Positions 36,851-45,513 of a stretch of 64,000 nucleotides of DNA are shown here, in pieces (the stretch's first letter is position 1; each line of letters begins with the position of its first letter). Source of the stretch: Winogradskyella sp. UBA3174 (GTDB lineage: Bacteria > Bacteroidota > Bacteroidia > Flavobacteriales > Flavobacteriaceae); assembly GCF_002364335.1 (NCBI RefSeq), contig NZ_DEXW01000042.1, positions 1-64,000 on the forward strand. Direction: 5' to 3'. Below the pieces are notes generated by a model. It did not search any database. It had not been told where the DNA came from and was given only the letters and a program-made list of their open reading frames with translations. Position numbers and translations under genes: made by a program.

Positions 36851-37744
36851 ATGTCTATAGAAGTTAATAATATTACAAAAATATATAAAAATCAAAAAGC
36901 TTTGAATGACGTTTCATTTAAAGTAAAAGATGCTGAAATTGTAGGGTTTCTTGGCCCAAATGGTGCTGGAAAATCTACAATGATGAAAATTCTAACCACA
37001 TATATAGAAGCTTCTGAAGGCTCTGCAAATGTGAACGGTTTTGATGTTACTGTAGATAAAAAAAGTGTACAAAGTAGTATTGGGTACTTACCAGAACACA
37101 ATCCTTTATATACAGATTTGTATGTTAGAGAATATTTAAACTTCAACGCTAATGTTTACGGCACACCAAAATCTAGAATAGATGAAGTGATTGAATTAAC
37201 TGGTTTAACACCAGAAGCACATAAAAAAATAAATCAATTATCTAAAGGCTACAGACAACGTGTTGGTTTAGCAAATGCGTTATTACATAATCCTGAAGTT
37301 TTAATTTTAGACGAACCTACCACAGGCTTAGACCCAAACCAATTGGTAGCTATTAGAAATTTAATAAAAACTATTGGTAAGGAAAAAACGGTTTTCTTGT
37401 CTACGCACATTATGCAAGAGGTAGAGGCCATGTGCGATCGTGTTATTATTATTAATAAAGGAGAGGTTGTTGCAGATAAATATTTAAAAGATTTAAGAGA
37501 CGGCCAAGAACAAATTGTGATTGTAGAATTTGACTATAGAGTTGAAGACACCTTTTTATTAAAACTTCCTAAAGTGAGCTCTGTAAAAAACACGCACGAC
37601 TTTATTTACGAGATTACATTTTCTACAAAAGATGATATGCGATCTCATGTATTTGATTTTGCTCACGATAATGAATTGAAGATTCTGCAACTGAATCAAA
37701 AAAATACTAGTTTGGAAAGTTTGTTTCGGGAATTGACTAGTTAA
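36851..37744 (+). CDS. gldA: gliding motility ABC transporter ATPase GldA
   Basis: A 297-residue ABC ATP-binding subunit that matches GldA. It has Walker A GPNGAGKSTMMK, Q-loop GYLPEHNPLY, signature LSKGYRQRVG, Walker B VLILDEPTTGLDP and the switch His in LSTHIMQEVEAM, followed by the GldA C-terminal domain of about 80 residues. In F. johnsoniae GldA works with GldF and GldG in gliding; those partners are not in this window. ATG 36851 is preferred to the in-frame TTG at 36821 because MSIEVNNITKIY is the family N-terminus. Confidence 0.92.
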   Translation: MSIEVNNITKIYKNQKALNDVSFKVKDAEIVGFLGPNGAGKSTMMKILTTYIEASEGSANVNGFDVTVDKKSVQSSIGYLPEHNPLYTDLYVREYLNFNANVYGTPKSRIDEVIELTGLTPEAHKKINQLSKGYRQRVGLANALLHNPEVLILDEPTTGLDPNQLVAIRNLIKTIGKEKTVFLSTHIMQEVEAMCDRVIIINKGEVVADKYLKDLRDGQEQIVIVEFDYRVEDTFLLKLPKVSSVKNTHDFIYEITFSTKDDMRSHVFDFAHDNELKILQLNQKNTSLESLFRELTS

Positions 37745-38480
37745 AAATTAACTGTCCAATATAAAAACGCTCTACATCTACTAAAGGTGGTTGATTTACC
37801 GAAAGCAAATCACCCGTTCCTCGTAATTCTCCGGTAATTGATTGTACTGGGTTAACAACCATATCATTACTACTACGATGAAAAACATCAACATTTTGTG
37901 CTATTAGATTTTCACCTTCAAAACGTCCAGAGCCTGAGAAGAAACCAACGAATAAATTTTCTACTGATCCATCTATGTAAAAAATTGATATGTTATTAGA
38001 AGAAATAGTTATGTTTTCTGAGGCTACTGATAATCTAAAATCACCAACGGTAAATTCACTTCCTCCGTTAAAATCTTCAGAAAATAAGGACAGCATATCA
38101 TAATTTAAAATACCATCTGAGGAGATTTCATATTGAGACGACGTTCTAATCTCAATTAAATTTGGCGCTTCAACATAAACTTTGGTAATACCGAAATCTC
38201 TAACATAGTTACAACTGTTATTATCTGTGAGTACTAATTGGTTACCAATAACATTAACCTCTACATCATTTATTAAATTTTCACCAGTTTGAATAGTCAC
38301 TTTATATTCTGGCGCTTCTTTTATAATAAGCTCAATATCTCTGTTAACAAGAATTCTTTCGAAACTAGGTATATCTACTGTTTCTTGAATGATAGATCCT
38401 GCAGTTTGAAAACAATCACCAGCATCTTCGCTATTACAAGCAAAACACAGCAGCATACATATATAAACTAATTTTTTCAT
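37737..38480 (-). CDS. head-GIN domain (DUF2807) lipoprotein
   Basis: A 247-residue lipoprotein (lipobox LCFAC at residues 11-15). The body is a right-handed beta-helix-like domain of the DUF2807 family: FERILVNRDIELIIKEAPEY, ENLINDVEVNVIGNQLVLTD, then rungs such as SGSGRFEGENLIAQNVDV and GELRGTGDLLSV. Function unknown. Its 3' end overlaps gldA by 8 bases (convergent), and its start overlaps the stop of the deacylase gene by 4 bases. Confidence 0.85.
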   Translation of the reverse strand: MKKLVYICMLLCFACNSEDAGDCFQTAGSIIQETVDIPSFERILVNRDIELIIKEAPEYKVTIQTGENLINDVEVNVIGNQLVLTDNNSCNYVRDFGITKVYVEAPNLIEIRTSSQYEISSDGILNYDMLSLFSEDFNGGSEFTVGDFRLSVASENITISSNNISIFYIDGSVENLFVGFFSGSGRFEGENLIAQNVDVFHRSSNDMVVNPVQSITGELRGTGDLLSVNQPPLVDVERFYIGQLIFN

Positions 38481-39571
38481 AATCTAACTCCTATTCCTAA
38501 TTCAACAGCTTCGGCTTTTGCCCCATGCGATTTTAAGGTTACTGCACCAAAAAAGGTTTTTCCAAAATAACGCTTAAGCCCTAATCTAATATAAGTACGC
38601 CCTTCAAAATCAAAAGGATAATGCACATAATAACCTAATTGCGTTACGACAGATATTTTATTGATAAACAATTCATGACCAACAAATAAACCAACGCGTT
38701 TATAATCTTCATCACCACTTACGTTTTCTTCAGGAAACGAAACCGATTGGTAATAAATTAATTCTTTTAAAAAATTAGAGAAAAAAGCGTCTACCCCAAA
38801 CTGAATAGCACTTGTATGACTCAGTCGTTTATCTGCATAGGCAGAAACAATATAAAAAGGAAATTGACCACTCCTAATAACATCACTTTCATTAATACCT
38901 GTTCTAAATGCTAAATTATACCTAACGGGTTCTGTGAATTTTTCATCATCAAGATTATCAATATATTCTGAAACCTCATCATCGAGATTATAGGTTAAAC
39001 CGACATTTAAAGCTATCGTATTTACACTGGTATTTGGTGCTTTTACATTGGCATTAGAATAATGAATTAAGGATACACCAGCCTGCAAGCCAAAACGATC
39101 AAAAATTTGCTCTTTTTTATAGCTTAACATTAAATATGTTGAGCTTAGAATATCCGAACCAAATGCAACGTTTTTAGGGTTATCAATTTTATCATAAGGA
39201 TTTGTATTATAGGCTAATCCTTGCGCAATACGTAACATTACATTCCGCTTAAAGAAGTAGAAGTTGTAATGTGCATAAAGCCCAAAATTCTCACCTAGCT
39301 TAGTATTCTTTAGATCTTGATAGACAAAAGAGGCTCCATAATCCGGGTAATTATAGCGTTGCTCCCAATCTTCATTTCCAAAAGTTTTTTTATTCCAACT
39401 AAAAATAAAACCCTCTGGACGACCAGTAATTAAATGTAATATATCATTATTATGAAGCGCAATATTACCTCCAAAATAATTTAAATCGAGATAAGAATCT
39501 GATGTTAAACGCTTTTGAGCACTTAATAAAAAACTAATTAAAAAACTAAAACCTAAAAGCCAATACTTCAT
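38477..39571 (-). CDS. PagL-like lipid A acyl hydrolase (outer-membrane barrel)
   Basis: A 364-residue outer-membrane beta-barrel with signal peptide (SFLLSAQ). It contains the catalytic H-x-S motif of lipid A 3-O-deacylases (VSLIHYSNANVKAPN, about residues 170-185) and family strands such as MLRIAQGLAYNTNPY. PagL-type enzymes trim lipid A acyl chains in the outer leaflet. This version is about twice the length of Pseudomonas PagL, as usual in Bacteroidota. It is coupled to the head-GIN lipoprotein gene. Confidence 0.82.
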   Translation of the reverse strand: MKYWLLGFSFLISFLLSAQKRLTSDSYLDLNYFGGNIALHNNDILHLITGRPEGFIFSWNKKTFGNEDWEQRYNYPDYGASFVYQDLKNTKLGENFGLYAHYNFYFFKRNVMLRIAQGLAYNTNPYDKIDNPKNVAFGSDILSSTYLMLSYKKEQIFDRFGLQAGVSLIHYSNANVKAPNTSVNTIALNVGLTYNLDDEVSEYIDNLDDEKFTEPVRYNLAFRTGINESDVIRSGQFPFYIVSAYADKRLSHTSAIQFGVDAFFSNFLKELIYYQSVSFPEENVSGDEDYKRVGLFVGHELFINKISVVTQLGYYVHYPFDFEGRTYIRLGLKRYFGKTFFGAVTLKSHGAKAEAVELGIGVRL

Positions 39572-39798
39572 TTATAATCTATTACCGACAAATGTAATAG
39601 ATTAATTAATTTAAAAATAATGTTGCACATAAAGATACTCCTGTTATTAATAATAACTGAAGTACAAACCGAAGTTCTAATTTATATTTTTTCACGATTT
39701 GAGTTTAATGCAAATTTCTTTTAAACTTATTATAAGCAGTTTACAGCCAAAGCAACAAATTGTTAATTAAACATTATAAAGATAGCCTCAATATTAAC

Positions 39799-40869
39799 TT
39801 AATGTAATTGAGAGGCTAGTTTTAAAATATCAGACAATACACCTCTAGCGGTAACAGATCTACCAGCACCAGCACCTTGAATTACCAAAGGTTGTTTATT
39901 GTAAGATTCAGTATAAAATTCAAATAAGGTATCGGCACCTTTTAACTGTCCCAATACAGAAGATTTAGGCTCCGAGATCAATTTTACTTCTAATGAATTA
40001 TTTACAGTATCTAATTCACCAATATATCTTAATACAGACTCGGGTTTCTGGACTTTTTTACTGTTTTCGAATACGATGTTCAACTCCCCAGAACGTTCAT
40101 TAAACTGTTTTAAAGTTGTTTTTCCATTAAGCTGTTTAGGCACTAACGATTCTATTTTTACTTGATGCAATTCGTTTTTCAAACCAAGTTCTCTAGCCAA
40201 TATTAAAAGCTTTCTAGCAACGTCTTTTCCAGATAGATCATCTCTTGGGTCTGGTTCAGTTAAGCCTTCATTAGCAGCACTATTTAAAATCTCATCAAAT
40301 GGTAATTCTTCTTCTGAAAATCTATTAAAAATATAACTCAACGAACCCGAAAATACACCTCTAATTTTTGTGATATCTTCACCAGATTCATGTAAACTTT
40401 TTACAGTTTCAATAACAGGTAATCCCGCACCAACATTAGTTTCGTACAAAAACTTTTTGTTGTTCTTTTTTAGAACTTTTCGTAATCTTTCATAAAACTC
40501 GAAACTCAGTGTATTTGCCACTTTATTTGCTGAAATAATATGAAACCCATTTTCGATAAGTTCTTCATAATTCTCAACAAATTCGCTACTCGCTGTGACA
40601 TCTATTGCCATGCAGTTTTCTGCACTTATACTTTTGAAATAGTTGATAACATCTTTAATTTTATAAGGCTTTGAAAACAATTCAAAATCCATCTGCCAAT
40701 TATATTCAGTGTCGTTAGCATAAAAGGCCAAGTTCGAATTTGTTATTACAGGTATCTTAATTTTAATATTTTGCTCTTTATATAGTCTTGTTTTAAGAGC
40801 ATTTATTTGATTGATTAATGTAGAGCCTACATTACCAATTCCGAATATAGCTAGATTTATAGTTTTCAT
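39799..40869 (-). CDS. homoserine dehydrogenase
   Basis: This 356-residue enzyme reduces aspartate semialdehyde to homoserine. The N-terminal Rossmann motif is FGIGNVGSTLIN. The catalytic region shows ANKVANTLSFEFYERL, YETNVGAGLPVIETV, GVFSGSLSYIFNRF and PRDDLSGKDVARKLLILARE. There is no aspartokinase fusion and no ACT domain. The gene overlaps the upstream acyltransferase gene by 38 bases and is the last member of the SAM-riboswitch operon, feeding homoserine to methionine synthesis. Confidence 0.93.
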   Translation of the reverse strand: MKTINLAIFGIGNVGSTLINQINALKTRLYKEQNIKIKIPVITNSNLAFYANDTEYNWQMDFELFSKPYKIKDVINYFKSISAENCMAIDVTASSEFVENYEELIENGFHIISANKVANTLSFEFYERLRKVLKKNNKKFLYETNVGAGLPVIETVKSLHESGEDITKIRGVFSGSLSYIFNRFSEEELPFDEILNSAANEGLTEPDPRDDLSGKDVARKLLILARELGLKNELHQVKIESLVPKQLNGKTTLKQFNERSGELNIVFENSKKVQKPESVLRYIGELDTVNNSLEVKLISEPKSSVLGQLKGADTLFEFYTESYNKQPLVIQGAGAGRSVTARGVLSDILKLASQLH

Positions 40870-41848
40870 TTGTTTTGTTATTTAAATTAAAAACTGGATG
40901 TAAGAGTTTGGTTAATTGCTGAGATTCTATTAGAAAAGCATCATGTCCATCGTTAGATTTTATTTCTCCAATAGTCACATTTTCTTTAATTGTTTTCAAT
41001 TCCACAAACGTGTTCCAGTTTTCAACGGATGTAAAAAGTAAATCTGAATTTATAGTTATAATATGTATATGAGACGTTATATGTTTTGTAGCGTTTACAA
41101 AACTGATTTCTCCATGAGTAATGTCGATAGTTTTCAAGATTTGATTCATCATTTTATATGCTGAAAGTTTAAAACGACCATTTAGTTTTTCTCCATGATG
41201 TTTGAGCCAACTTTCAACATTAAATTGATTTCTAGAAGTCTTTGTTCTATTGAATTTAGCCGAAAATGATTCTGGCGTTCTGTAAAATGTCATAGCATGT
41301 AATCGTGCATCACTTACAGGATTTGAAGAATGATTCAAAATTTTATCTTGAATAAAACAATTCCCAATTACCCAATCTGTAGATTTCCAATCAGCAGCAA
41401 TAGGTACAATATAATCTGCCAAACTTGGACGTAAAGCAGCCAATTCCCAAGTAATACCTCCACCAACAGATGCTCCAATAACGGCATGCAAGTGCTGAAT
41501 ATTTAAGCGATTCAGACCTTCAGAAAAAAGTCGTGCTATATCTCTAGCTGTAAACTCTTTATAATATTCTGAAAAAGTTTCGCCTAATTCTTTAAATCCA
41601 TTCCCAGGACAGTTGAATGCTAAAACTGTATATTCATTTGTATCGATAACTTTATTTTCGCCTACGATAGTATTCCACCAACCATTCTCGCCTGTTACTT
41701 CAGAATTTCCAGTAAGTGCATGATTTACCAAAACTACAGGATTATCATATATTGATTTACCAAAAACCTGATAGGAGAGTCTAAGATTAATTTGTCTGCC
41801 ACTGCATAGTTCAAAGTGGTCAAAATCTATATATTGAAGTGTATTCAT
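40832..41848 (-). CDS. metX: homoserine O-acetyltransferase-like alpha/beta hydrolase
   Basis: A 338-residue alpha/beta-hydrolase of the MetX group. The oxyanion and early strand region is VLVNHALTGNSEVTGENGWW, the nucleophile elbow is VIGASVGGGITWELA, and the distal His lies in SNDGHDAFLIES. It activates homoserine with acetyl-CoA for sulfhydrylation. It is somewhat short for MetX, but its place between metY and hom supports the role. It is 99 bases downstream of metY. Confidence 0.87.
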   Translation of the reverse strand: MNTLQYIDFDHFELCSGRQINLRLSYQVFGKSIYDNPVVLVNHALTGNSEVTGENGWWNTIVGENKVIDTNEYTVLAFNCPGNGFKELGETFSEYYKEFTARDIARLFSEGLNRLNIQHLHAVIGASVGGGITWELAALRPSLADYIVPIAADWKSTDWVIGNCFIQDKILNHSSNPVSDARLHAMTFYRTPESFSAKFNRTKTSRNQFNVESWLKHHGEKLNGRFKLSAYKMMNQILKTIDITHGEISFVNATKHITSHIHIITINSDLLFTSVENWNTFVELKTIKENVTIGEIKSNDGHDAFLIESQQLTKLLHPVFNLNNKTNENYKSSYIRNW

Positions 41849-41947
41849 TGTAATTTTATATTTAATAGTCCTTAGTGCAAATTAATAAACCAAACTGAGT
41901 AAAAAAATTACTCAGCTTGATTAATACAATACTAACATATTAAGGCA

Positions 41948-43240
41948 TTAAACCAATTGCGGATTCTTAACAAGTTTAAAAGCTTCTTTTAAATCCGCTT
42001 TTAAATCTTCAATATGCTCTATACCAACTGACAAACGAATTAAATCTTTGGTAACACCTGTACTTTCCTGAGCTTCGTCTGGCAACTGTTGATGCGTTGT
42101 ACTTGCCGGATGGATAATCAATGATTTTGTATCTCCGATATTGGCTAACAATGAAAATAGCTTCGTTGTATCTGCAACCTTTTTTGCAGATTCGTAACCA
42201 CCTTCTAATCCAAATGTGACAATACCACTTTGCCCTTCTGGCAAATACTTTTTAGCTAATTCATTATAAGGGCTAGATTCTAAACCTGGATAATTAACCC
42301 AAGATACTAGGTCTTGTTGCTCTAACCATTTGGCTAATTCTAGCGCATTTTCACTATGTTTTTTAATGCGAAGTTCTAATGTCTCTAAGCCTTGTATAAT
42401 TTGAAATGCATTAAACGGACTCAAAGCTCCTCCATAATCTCGCAAACCTTCAATTCTCACTTTTGCGATAAAAGCAGCTTCTTTTAGAACATCGCTATAA
42501 ACCAAACCGTGATAACCTGCTGATGGCTCTGTGAATTCAGAGAACTTGCCGTTAGACCAATCAAACGAACCAGCATCAATAATAATTCCACCTAAAGCTG
42601 TACCATTTCCGTTGATATATTTAGTCAAAGAATGAATAACAATATTTGCTCCGTATGCTATCGGGTTTAACAAGTAAGGAGTTGCTACTGTATTATCTAC
42701 AATTAGAGGCACTTTATAGGCTTTCGCTTCTTTCGAAATCGCTTCAATATCTAAAACATCTAATTTTGGATTTCCTAAGGATTCAATAAAGAATACTCTT
42801 GTATTTTCTTGAGCTGCAGTATTAAAACTTTCGGGATTTGAAGGATCTACGAATGTGGTTGTAATTCCATGTCTTGGCAATGTAACACTCAATAAATTGT
42901 ATGTTCCTCCATACAAACTGCTGGATGCTACAATATGATCACCTCCTTTTAATAATGTCAATAATGTTGTTGCTATTGCAGACGTACCAGATGCTGTGGC
43001 AACTGCAGCAATACCGCCTTCTAAAGCAGCTAAGCGTTGCTCAAGAATATCATTGGTTGGGTTGTTAATACGTGTGTATATATTCCCTGGTTCTGCTAGC
43101 GCGAAAAGATTAGCAGCATGGTCGGAGTCATTAAAGACATACGCTGTAGATTGATAAATTGGAACGGCTCTTGTCCCTCCATTTTTTGCGACATCATGTC
43201 CTGCATGCAAGGCTTTTGTTGCGAAATTTTGTGTACTCAT
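41948..43240 (-). CDS. metY: O-acetylhomoserine sulfhydrylase
   Basis: This 430-residue PLP enzyme of the Cys/Met metabolism family makes homocysteine from O-acetylhomoserine and sulfide. Motifs: AVPIYQSTAYVF, ALEGGIAAVATASGTSAI, VDNTVATPYLLNPIAYGANI and the PLP Lys in VIHSLTKYINGNGTALGG. The length of about 430 fits MetY rather than the shorter MetB/MetC. First gene of the metY-metX-hom operon and directly behind a SAM-I riboswitch. Confidence 0.94.
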   Translation of the reverse strand: MSTQNFATKALHAGHDVAKNGGTRAVPIYQSTAYVFNDSDHAANLFALAEPGNIYTRINNPTNDILEQRLAALEGGIAAVATASGTSAIATTLLTLLKGGDHIVASSSLYGGTYNLLSVTLPRHGITTTFVDPSNPESFNTAAQENTRVFFIESLGNPKLDVLDIEAISKEAKAYKVPLIVDNTVATPYLLNPIAYGANIVIHSLTKYINGNGTALGGIIIDAGSFDWSNGKFSEFTEPSAGYHGLVYSDVLKEAAFIAKVRIEGLRDYGGALSPFNAFQIIQGLETLELRIKKHSENALELAKWLEQQDLVSWVNYPGLESSPYNELAKKYLPEGQSGIVTFGLEGGYESAKKVADTTKLFSLLANIGDTKSLIIHPASTTHQQLPDEAQESTGVTKDLIRLSVGIEHIEDLKADLKEAFKLVKNPQLV

Positions 43241-43324
43241 TTTTCTAGTTTTTTGAATTAAAATAAATTAAACCAAAAGCCAAATAAGCCTCATTTTGAA
43301 GCATACTTAATAGAAAAATATTAT

Positions 43325-43482
43325 AAAGAAAACGCTAATTACAAATGAGTAATTAGCCTTGGGTTATCTATCCAATAGTTCGATAAATGAATCGAAAATT
43401 AAGTAGAATTTAGCACCTTCTTAATAAGTTTAAGGGTTGCTAAGGCTTCAACGGGTCTATCCCCTCCACCTTTCTTGATAAC
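43325..43482 (-). promoter_or_regulatory. SAM-I (S-box) riboswitch with terminator
   Basis: On the minus strand 43482-43363 carries the S-box core: P1 strand GTTATC, AAGAAAGGTGGAGGG, GACCCGTTGAAGCC, TTAGCAACC and AAGGTGCTAAATTC, closed by GATAAC. A terminator follows: arms GCTAATTAC (43357-43349) and GTAATTAGC (43342-43334), then GTTTTCTTT. High SAM should stabilise the aptamer and stop transcription about 85 bases before metY. Confidence 0.95.
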
Positions 43483-43684
43483 ATTTCAGTAAGTGTTTGA
43501 ATTTTGTATGTGCAAATATTGCGTTACAAAAATTTAAAAACCTAATAAAATTTCATATTTCTTATTTTTTTAACAGAAAAGAGGCTTCTATTGAACTTAG
43601 TATTTAACGGATTTAAAACTATTTAAATAAAATTACCACTAAATTTATAGGGTTAAAGTTACGAATTATATAATTTTTAAGTCA

Positions 43685-43709
43685 TATACCCTATTTTATA
43701 TAGGGTATA
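43685..43709. promoter_or_regulatory. perfect 10-bp inverted repeat upstream of the PII gene
   Basis: TATACCCTAT (43685-43694) and ATAGGGTATA (43700-43709) are exactly complementary around a 5-base spacer, 40 bases before the glnK-type ATG. It has no U-tract, so it looks like an operator rather than a terminator. Confidence 0.6.
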
Positions 43710-43748
43710 AATTATATTTAATTATTTTAGCTCATAAATATTTTTTTT

Positions 43749-44087
43749 ATGAAAAAGATCGAAGCAATAATTCGAAAGTCCAAATTTTCTGAAGTTAAAG
43801 AAGCACTGCACGACGTTGGAGTTAATTTCTTCTCTTATTGGGATGTCACAGGTTTAGGAAATGAAACTCATGGATCAGTTTATAGAGGAGTTCCCTACAG
43901 CACTAGCGATATACAAAGACGCTATTTATCTATAGTAGTTAATGATGATTTTGAAGCTATTACTATTAAAACCATTCTAGAAGCTGCTCAAACTGGACAT
44001 GTTGGAGATGGTAAAATATTTGTTTCAGACATTAACGAATGTTACCGCATAAGAACTGGAGAAAAAGGAGGTTCAACACTAAATTAA
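43749..44087 (+). CDS. nitrogen regulatory protein P-II (GlnK type)
   Basis: A 112-residue PII protein. It starts MKKIEAIIRKSKFSEVKEAL and has a T-loop with Tyr in HGSVYRGVPYSTSDIQRRY. The ATP-binding B/C-loop signature is TGHVGDGKIFVSDINECYRIRTGE. The T-loop sequence differs from E. coli GlnB/GlnK, so uridylylation is uncertain. It lies 6 bases ahead of the ammonium transporter gene, so it most likely gates AmtB according to ATP/ADP/2-oxoglutarate. Confidence 0.92.
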   Translation: MKKIEAIIRKSKFSEVKEALHDVGVNFFSYWDVTGLGNETHGSVYRGVPYSTSDIQRRYLSIVVNDDFEAITIKTILEAAQTGHVGDGKIFVSDINECYRIRTGEKGGSTLN

Positions 44088-44093
44088 TCAACT

Positions 44094-45338
44094 ATGGAAT
44101 TATTGACTACAAATAATGTTTGGATGATGATATGCACAGCCTTAGTGTTTTTTATGCACATGGGTTTTTCTTTACTAGAAATTGGATTAACCAGACAAAA
44201 AAATACGCTAAACGTACTTTTTAAAAATATTTTTATTATCACTGTTGGATTGCTACTATATTACATAGTTGGCTTTAACCTTATGTATCCTTCAGAATTT
44301 AATGGTTTTATTGCATGGCCAGATTTTGGTATTGGCCTTGGCGATATGCAAAACGCCTATACTAACGCAGACGGATCTGCTTATGGCGATGGAGGCTACA
44401 CCTATTGGACCGACTTTTTATTTCAAGGCATGTTTGCAGCTACAGCCGCCACAATTGTTTCTGGAGCTGTTGCAGAACGAATTAAAATAGGACCCTTTAT
44501 GATTTTTGTAATACTGTATGTTGGCATTATTTACCCTATTGCTGGCTCTTGGAAATGGGGAAAAGGCTTTTTAGACCAAATGGAAACTCCGTTCTATGAT
44601 TTTGCTGGCTCAACGCTTGTTCACTCTGTTGGAGGATGGGCAGCACTTGTCGCCGTTTATCTTTTAGGCGCACGAATAGGGAAATTTAAAAATGGAAAAC
44701 CTCAAGTTATTTATGGTCATAGCATACCATTAGCGACTTCTGGAGTTCTTATTCTTTGGCTAGGCTGGTTTGGTTTTAATGGTGGCTCTGTACTTTCTGC
44801 AAATCCAGAGTTGACATCAATAACTTTAGTTACCACATGTTTAGCTGCAGCTTCAGGTGGTGTTTTTGCTGCTATGACATCTTCTTTTTTATACAAGAAT
44901 TTAGATTTAACTATGTTTTTAAATGGCATTCTCGGTGGTTTAGTCGCTATTACAGCTGGAGCCGACATCATGTCACCAGGTAATGCTATTGTTATAGGTT
45001 CATTAGCAGGTGTTTTTATTGTTTTTGGAATTGCTCTAATAGACAAATTAAAATTAGACGACCCAGTTGGAGCCATTGCTGTACATTTAATTTGCGGTCT
45101 TTGGGGTACTTTAGCGGTTGGAATTTTTGGAGAACTTGCTGGTTGGAATCAATTTCTGAGTCAATTAATTGGCATAGGTAGTTATGCCTTAATTTGTGTG
45201 ATTTCTTCTTTCATTATAATTTTTACACTAAAAAAGACTGTCGGAATTAGAGTGTCTGAATTAGAAGAACTAGAAGGCTTAGACATCCACGAACATGGTA
45301 TGAGCGCTTATCCAGATTTTAGAATGAACGACCATTAA
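44094..45338 (+). CDS. amtB: ammonium transporter
   Basis: A 414-residue Amt/Rh channel with about 11 transmembrane helices. The twin pore histidines are visible in FAGSTLVHSVGGWAALVAVY and PVGAIAVHLICGLWGTLAVG, and the family signature runs through DFLFQGMFAATAATIVSGAVAE. It conducts ammonium under nitrogen limitation and is coupled to the preceding PII gene. There is no cleavable signal peptide; the N-terminus enters the first helix directly. Confidence 0.94.
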   Translation: MELLTTNNVWMMICTALVFFMHMGFSLLEIGLTRQKNTLNVLFKNIFIITVGLLLYYIVGFNLMYPSEFNGFIAWPDFGIGLGDMQNAYTNADGSAYGDGGYTYWTDFLFQGMFAATAATIVSGAVAERIKIGPFMIFVILYVGIIYPIAGSWKWGKGFLDQMETPFYDFAGSTLVHSVGGWAALVAVYLLGARIGKFKNGKPQVIYGHSIPLATSGVLILWLGWFGFNGGSVLSANPELTSITLVTTCLAAASGGVFAAMTSSFLYKNLDLTMFLNGILGGLVAITAGADIMSPGNAIVIGSLAGVFIVFGIALIDKLKLDDPVGAIAVHLICGLWGTLAVGIFGELAGWNQFLSQLIGIGSYALICVISSFIIIFTLKKTVGIRVSELEELEGLDIHEHGMSAYPDFRMNDH

Positions 45339-45391
45339 TACATTTTAAGATATCCTTATGTTTTAGAATTTTCAATCCTCATTTTAATACG

Positions 45392-45399
45392 TACTTTTG
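45392..45399 (+). promoter_or_regulatory. -7 element of metK promoter
   Basis: TACTTTTG matches TAnnTTTG. The predicted start near 45406 falls a few bases before the SAM-II-like aptamer, so the aptamer would be the very 5' end of the metK mRNA. Confidence 0.55.
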
Positions 45400-45410
45400 T
45401 GTCTTATTAA

Positions 45411-45474
45411 AAGAGGAAGATTTGACTGATTGCAACCTCTGCAAAAAAAATGCTAAAGACAGTGTTATGCTTTC
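45411..45474 (+). promoter_or_regulatory. SAM-II-like riboswitch upstream of metK
   Basis: Stem GAGG (45413-45416)/CCTC encloses GATTTGAC and ATTGCAA, followed by an A-rich linker and TGCTAAAG. These blocks, in this order, match the SAM-II aptamer core (GAUUUAAC, AUUGCAA, GCUAAA). Loop ACTG can pair with CAGT at the 3' end, and GCA with TGC, as the SAM-II pseudoknot requires. It ends 40 bases before the metK ATG. Confidence 0.75.
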
Positions 45475-45513
45475 CTTACCATTACGTCAAATCTAGAATA
45501 AAAATAAAATTAT

